This document shows, piece after piece, positions 59,128 to 64,000 of a stretch of DNA of 64,000 nt (position 1 is its first letter; each line of letters opens with the position of its first letter). The position numbers and the translations under genes were made by a program. The notes beneath the pieces were generated by a model. The model made no database searches and was not told the DNA's origin. It saw only the letters and a list, made by a program, of their open reading frames with translations. Location of the stretch: NCBI GenBank assembly GCA_031772625.1, contig CM062815.1:121567977-121631976 (forward strand). The letters run 5' to 3'. This DNA is from Pinus tabuliformis. Lineage: Eukaryota > Streptophyta > Pinopsida > Pinales > Pinaceae.

Positions 59128-59286
59128 TGTTGACACCTAATCCTCAACGGATGGGTGAACTGGAACGTGAACAGTCATCAAGAAGATGAACTGTTCCTTC
59201 TCCTTCTTGTATATAAACAATAGTTCTCTTAATGAAATATCATCTCAGTTTTCTTCTGTTCAATGTGGAGTTACCCTGGCCTGACA
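59128..59286 (+). repeat. 3' LTR of copia E
   Basis: 159 bp, identical to 53420-53578 except for two substitutions. It is preceded by a purine tract and followed by the GTAGA target copy. Confidence 0.96.
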
Positions 59287-60730
59287 GTAGAGCTATGCCT
59301 AGATTGGTGTTTCTGCCGAAAGAAGAAACTCCTAGCTCATGCAGGGAAAGGAAAGCAACATGTTGATGATGAGGACAAGGATTATGAGTTTGCAGATGGA
59401 TCTCAATGATTTGTGCTGTGAGGCAAAGATCAACAGGGAGTTGACAATTCCATACAATCCTCAAAGATAAGTACTTTATATCTCTCTTCCTTGAATATTA
59501 TTGTTTTTACTATTATTTAGCCTCGTGTTTGCTTCTTTTGCTGTGTTATAATTGTTTCTTCCATGACCTCCTAATGAGGTTTGCAAGTACATTGTGAAGG
59601 TTGCCAAGGCTCTGGCAACAGATGGAAGCATTGGACGAACAAAGAAAAGTTTTTGTCAAGAGGATTCTCCCAGGATCAATGATTTGTGTTTTAGAGGGAG
59701 AAATTGTATTGACATCGTGCCTAATGACCAGAAGGTCTCCTAGTTCAGAGGGAGCAGACATGCCAACAAGTTTAAAGTATGCCATGATGGAGGAAATTGT
59801 GCCAGAGAGAAGTCAATGGCGACTTCCAAGTGGATCTACAAGATTAAGTATGTGGTAGATGACAACATAGAGAAGTATAAAGCGATGATTCTCCTAGGAA
59901 GAGGGAGAGGACTATGAGGAGACATTTGCTCCAGTTGCCAGGTACACTTCTGTTTGAATTATTATTTATGTTGCTTCTATTATGGGTTACATCATGTGGA
60001 TGTGAAGACCGTCTTCCTTAATGGAGTAATTGAGGGAGAAGAAGTGTATATAGAGGAAAAACCTCTGGACTTTGAGGTACATGAGAGGGGATCTCATGTT
60101 TGTAGACTGGAGAAAGCTTTGTACTAACCTTGGGCTTGGTATGGATATCTGAGAAATCTTGGTTGCTCTTGTTTTTTATGAGTGGAAGGATTCACTTGTC
60201 AGAGGGAGCAATAGTGGCAGGAAGATTTGCTTCCGTGATAGAGGGAGAAATCATGACAAAGGGAGTTGATTTCTAGGATTGATATGAAAGATCTTGGTTG
60301 GATATATTACTTCTTGGGACTAGAAGTGTGGCAGAAGGCAGGTGAGATCTTCCTTGTTTAAAAGGAAGTCTATTATTATGATCCTTTAGAGATTTGGGAT
60401 GATATACAACAAGTCCATGGCCATTCCCATGGTATGCAATCTGATGAAGCTGAATGGTAGAGAGAGCAGCTTGGATTGTCTCAACAAAATTTGTTTTAGC
60501 GTTATAGGGAGCACCTAGTCAGAGTGACCAGAAAGTAAATGTGGTGATGGATTCAAGTTGGTCAGTTTATGGTTAAGCCGAGGCATGTGGCACAACATGT
60601 GTTGAGGTCGGATGACGACTGTGATGATAGGTCAAAGCACGTGGTACAAAAGGAGCAATGAGGCACCTATGTATGTTCATAATCGAGCTGGTTGCTGACA
60701 TTCTCACAAAGATTCTGTCCCTGGATGAAA
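59287..60730 (+). pseudogene. pol remnant of copia D
   Basis: Scattered copia pieces on the plus strand. An integrase scrap lies near 59430-59465, and the start of reverse transcriptase near 59830-59960 (KWIYKIKYV) continues to about 60150 (DVKTVFLNGVIE near 60000). DLGWIYYFLGLEVWQ lies near 60290, and the end of RNase H near 60690-60720 (VADILTK). Very heavily eroded. Confidence 0.7.
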
Positions 60731-61390
60731 TTGGCATACTTCTGGGACAAGCTTGGAGTGATTGGGAATGCTTCCCTTGGTTGAAGGGAGTGTTGATGTT
60801 GTAGAGTCAAGGGGTGGATGATCTCCCTTAGGTCATGGGTATTGACTGGGAAGCCATGTAATATAGCTGGGGAGATTGGCCCAGTAGCATCATGGCTTGG
60901 ATTGCTTCCTTGGTTAGGGGTTATCTGACCATATTGCCATGGGTTTTGGCTAGTGCGTTGAGCTTGTGCCTTATAGCATTGGGCAAGTATTTTTACCATT
61001 CAATAGCATGTGACGACATGTGGGAATGGTAAATGGGTCTCTGGTTTCATCATGGGTCGGGTAGGTTCCTGACAAGACTCCAAGTAACGACTTGGTAGAT
61101 TGGTGACCCAAGGACTAGTCTTGTGTAAAGGGGTGCCTGCCTTGCCAATGGGTATTTGGCTTGTGTTTGACTAGATCCTTTGCAAAGGAGCTGTGACTAT
61201 TGGGCTACTAGATCCCTTTGCATGACGCTGATGTTGGTTGCTTTCCACATGGTTCTGGTATAAAACATGAGGTGGATGGATTCATCAACATAACTGAGCT
61301 CATTCAACCTTTTCTTGTAGTAGAGAAATTTTAATCAACAAGAGAACATCTGAAGAAGTCATTATGAATACCTCCCTAGCTAAGAGGGAG
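60731..61390 (+). other. 3' non-coding region of copia D
   Basis: No coding signal between the end of the RNase H remnant and the purine tract AAGAGGGAG that precedes the right LTR at 61391. I see no repeat here. Confidence 0.55.
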
Positions 61391-62781
61391 TGTTGAATTT
61401 TTGTAGCTATGGTCGGTTTTCATATAAAAGAAAATGATAAATATAATTTGGATCTCTAGTTGGCTTCAAAAAAGGGAAGATCAATATTTGAAATTTAAAT
61501 TATTTGTCTCCACACAAGTCAAGTCGGTCCAGCCCAAGAGACACACCACTTGGGGGCATCTTAGATCACTATAAATTCACACTTGTCCTCCAATTGTGAG
61601 CAATTCAGAGCATCATTTGTCTTTGTTCACACATGCGAGAAAGGGAGATTTCTGAGGCAAAAGGATGAATTTGTAGGAGACTTAACAAACGTTTTTGAGG
61701 CAGACTTAAAGGATGAATATGTGACATGCTTGAAGGATGAATCAGTGGCAGACTTGAAGGATGAATTTGTGTTTGTTCTGAGGCAGATTAGAAGGCTGAA
61801 TTTCTACTTAAAGAAGGCCTAGTTGGAAGGAATCACTGGAAGGACATCTTGTACTATTGTTCATGGATGGAGGGCTAGTCTAGCCATAGGAATCTCCAGG
61901 TTGTTCTATAGAACTTAGGTAATATCTCTTGTTGAATTGGAAAATTTCTCTAAGAAAAGGTTGTTGGGTTTCTCCCTAGAAGAGGGTTTTCCATTAGAGA
62001 ACTTTTGAGGTCTAAAATGGTTCTCCTGAGGAATATTATAAAATAGTAGTGGAAATAATAAAATAAGATTAGATTACCTCATCAAGTTTTGGAGGGAAAA
62101 AGGAAAAATCTATTTTTTCAACTTGTATTTTCAACTTATCTCGTTATGATATAACTCAAATTTCAAGTGGGAGCAGTCGTTGGATGTGGAATTTAATTTT
62201 GCATCCAAGGAGTATCCATGTTGCATAATTTTGATGGACCCTACTACAAGAAAAATGTGAAATACATGAAAAAATGTGTTTGCAATAACATTTTTCATGT
62301 GTTTCACATTTTTTGTGTAGTGGGGTCCATCAAAAGTATGCAACATGGGTACTCCTTGGATGCAAAATTAAATTCTGCATCCAACGAGTGCTCCCACTCG
62401 AAATTTGAGTAAAATCGTAGGGAGATAAGTTGAAAATACGAGTTGAAAAAGTAGTTTTTTTATTTTCTATCTTTTTACTCCAAAAATGGTGAATCATCCC
62501 CCATGGTTGACATCATCATATTGAATCCTATTGGTTCTTATAAAGTTGATTTTTGTTGTACATTTTTGTTTTGAGGCCCATTTTTGACCTCAAAATTTCT
62601 CTAATGTTAGGGTAAATTTTTTGTCTCTTGTGTTTGGTTGTCTCTTCATGATCCTACTGTCATTATTGTTTTGCTGTTGAAGATTTCGTATGTATAATTG
62701 CTTAATGATGAATGTGGCATAAGATTAATGAATAAATCATTGGAAGTAATTATCAGTCTAGAAAATCATGAACAATCAGCA
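61391..62781 (+). repeat. 3' LTR of copia D, interrupted by a foldback element
   Basis: Starts TGTTGAATTTTTGTAGC and ends AATCAGCA. It matches 32852-33651 on both sides of the insert at 61997-62601. Without the insert it is 786 bp, against 800 bp for the left LTR. Confidence 0.9.
61997..62601. mobile_element. 605-bp foldback element (MITE-like) inside the D LTR
   Basis: It is absent from the other D LTR, so its ends are well defined. Terminal inverted repeats of about 25 bp (GAGAACTTTTGAGGTCTAAA against the complement of 62576-62601) are bordered by TA on each side. The centre is a long hairpin: 62110-62275 pairs with about 62292-62458 with few mismatches. The innermost ends resemble the CACTACAAGAAA termini of CACTA elements. 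There is no transposase. Open frames on both strands here (62131-62412) are mirror images caused by the palindrome. Non-autonomous; the superfamily is uncertain. Confidence 0.85.
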
Positions 62782-62786
62782 CTAAA

Positions 62787-63618
62787 AACAGTCCAAATGG
62801 TTAGTATATCTTCTTAAAAAAAGCTACAAGCTCATCGTCCAATATCTAACAATCCTCACTGAATATGCCAACTAATATATCCATGGATAAGGAGATGTGA
62901 TAGCATAGACCCATGTGCAAAGTCGTAATAATAAACTTTGGGGAAGCCCCATCAATCACCCATGAATAGTAGTAAAGCCTCAACATGTGTGCCATTAATA
63001 AAAAATAAGGGGAGTGCTCCATGGACTGAAGGGTTAACCAAGTCTAAGATGCCATATTCTTGCTCAAAATAGTCAGATATACTATCACACACCATAATCA
63101 AGAGGAAGACCTCATAAATAACCATTAATATAGACATTGGAGTGTTTAATCCATCTAGGAAATTGTTCATATGAGAAGCTATTTCCTAGAGCAAAACACC
63201 AGCAATGCCATGATGCTATCCCAATACCAAGTATGCCCATATGTGATAGAGCGTTCATCTAATAGACCCAAGCCTCATCACACACCATCCATGTCTAGCC
63301 ACTAGGAGAGATAAGTTTACATAGAAAATTGTGGCAATCTTGAGCCTTCTATCCAAATGATGTGCCAATTGTTCATGTTTGTAGCTCGAGCAAGTACTTC
63401 TGCACGGGCCTAAGTGTCTAGGCGTGTAGAAGTTGCACAAGATCTCCTCAGCCAAGGGGATTGAGGACTAATCTAGGGCTTGATCTGTTGGATCAAATCC
63501 AAGATATATTGTAATTTGTAATTTTCTTAGTTGAGCCATTATCCCAGGACGAGAGCCCAAGTATGTTCTAAATATTAATGAAGAGCTGTTGATTGGTTTG
63601 AATTTGTTTGTTTCATTG
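62787..63618. other. Unassigned stretch to the right of copia D
   Basis: Minus-strand frames at 62952-63170 and 63255-63455 have a protein-like look (for example DSISDYFEQEYGILDLVNP). They may be remnants of one old coding sequence, but I recognise no domain. Upstream flank 32661-32846 is the other side of the D insertion site. Nothing else is seen. Confidence 0.4.
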
Positions 63619-64000
63619 TGTTAAAATTGGGAACCAGGGCAAAACTTCATGTGGGTCATCTTATTCATGGCTAATAATATTTTTATTAGATTCCTCTCGT
63701 CGAGAGGTGTAGGATTGATATAAAGATCATCAAATTCCGATAAGTATTCATGGAGATATGAATTTATTTTGATTATGGAATTATTATCAAGCCGACCTAC
63801 AACTCATGTAGGCTTAGAAGCCCAACAGTCGCATCTATTCACCCACAAACGTTGTGTATAAATATAAGAGGACTTTTCCTCATTTGGACTCACTCATCTC
63901 ATCACATCTCTCTCTCTCTACTACACAGATATGAGTCTCTTCTCTACTGCGCTGAAATGGGTCTCTCTCTCTCTCACACATGTGAAGCCGGAAGCTATTG
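63619..64000 (+). repeat. Copia LTR C3, cut by the window edge
   Basis: Starts TGTTAAAATTGGGAACCAGG and follows the first 380 bp of C1 and C2, including the CGAGAGGTGTAGGATTGAT block and a TATAAATA box near 63859. CT-rich microsatellite tracts occupy about 63908-63980. Whether an interior follows cannot be seen. Confidence 0.85.

Larger units (their letters stand above)
53420..59286 (+). mobile_element. Ty1/copia element E, looks whole and young
   Basis: A 5867-bp element with a perfect target duplication GTAGA (53415-53419 and 59287-59291) and 159-bp LTRs (53420-53578 and 59128-59286) that differ at 2 of 159 positions. The primer-binding site TGGTATCAGAGC lies at 53579-53590, a purine tract ending GGGGGGGAA lies just before 59128, and one long gag-pol frame occupies 54907-59118. 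I see no break in the frame. The two LTR differences point to a much more recent insertion than any neighbour, though such short LTRs date it poorly. The 1.3-kb leader (53579-54906) is unusually long for so small an LTR and contains host-like sequence. E sits in the interior of element D. Confidence 0.96.
32852..62781 (+). mobile_element. Ty1/copia element D, broken host of a large nest
   Basis: The left LTR (32852-33651) and right LTR (61391-62781) are bounded by the target duplication CTAAA (32847-32851 and 62782-62786). The primer-binding site TGGTATTAGAG lies at 33652-33662. A purine tract (AAGAGGGAG) precedes the right LTR. The element's own interior is only 33652-34300, 52591-53419 and 59287-61390, because Gypsy-B (34301-52590) and copia E (53420-59286) inserted into it. 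Coding remnants are scarce and heavily broken. It is one of the oldest elements in this nest. Confidence 0.9.

Noticed and set aside
62131-62412. Open frames on both strands with nearly the same translation (MLHNFDGP / MLHTFDGP).
   Set aside because: They are mirror images produced by the long inverted repeat of the foldback element, not genes.

Overview
This 64 kb window looks like plant nuclear DNA, most likely from a large-genome seed plant. A gymnosperm is my guess; it is inferred from the density of old nested LTR elements and is not proven. I recognise no intact host gene. Almost everything that can be explained is transposable-element sequence: one degraded hAT DNA transposon, about five Ty1/copia families, two Ty3/gypsy elements, one foldback (MITE-like) element and several minisatellites that belong to the elements. 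Element labels used here: A1 and A2 (one copia family), C1, C2 and C3 (a second), D, E and F (single copia copies), Gypsy-A (chromovirus) and Gypsy-B (Tat-like). Left part (1-13.8 kb): a broken hAT transposase gene (23-2529), a minus-strand copia LTR with a minisatellite (3.66-4.43 kb), a G-run duplication, a near-perfect 106-bp palindrome (5454-5559), the copia element A1 (6692-12102), then 1.7 kb of unassigned sequence. Middle nest (13.8-32.2 kb): the chromodomain-bearing Gypsy-A (LTRs from 13807 and 30995) was interrupted by a solo copia LTR (C1, 15297-17557, duplicated target GGAAC) and by copia F (19207-24750, duplicated target CTGCA). About 3.3 kb of unrecognised sequence (24.85-28.1 kb) also separates its protease and reverse transcriptase. 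Right nest (32.85-62.78 kb): copia D (duplicated target CTAAA at both ends) contains Gypsy-B (34301-52590), which in turn contains A2 (38953-42426, duplicated target CTTAT) and C2 (from 48510). D also contains the young, apparently whole copia E (53420-59286, duplicated target GTAGA), and a foldback element sits in its 3' LTR (61997-62601). A third C-family LTR runs off the right edge (63619-64000). The most interesting observation concerns copia E. Its LTRs are only 159 bp, differ at 2 positions and flank a single 1403-codon gag-pol frame, yet it has a 1.3-kb leader. That leader holds a stretch that reads like a host TOM1/TOM3/THH1-family membrane protein (about 53959-54180), and downstream an antisense exon-like piece with a splice donor, inside a segment bounded by 22-bp direct repeats. 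This looks like host-gene fragment capture by an LTR retrotransposon. Second, Gypsy-B carries an extra RNase H domain between protease and reverse transcriptase. Third, most LTR families here carry their own minisatellite, either in the LTR or next to the polypurine tract.
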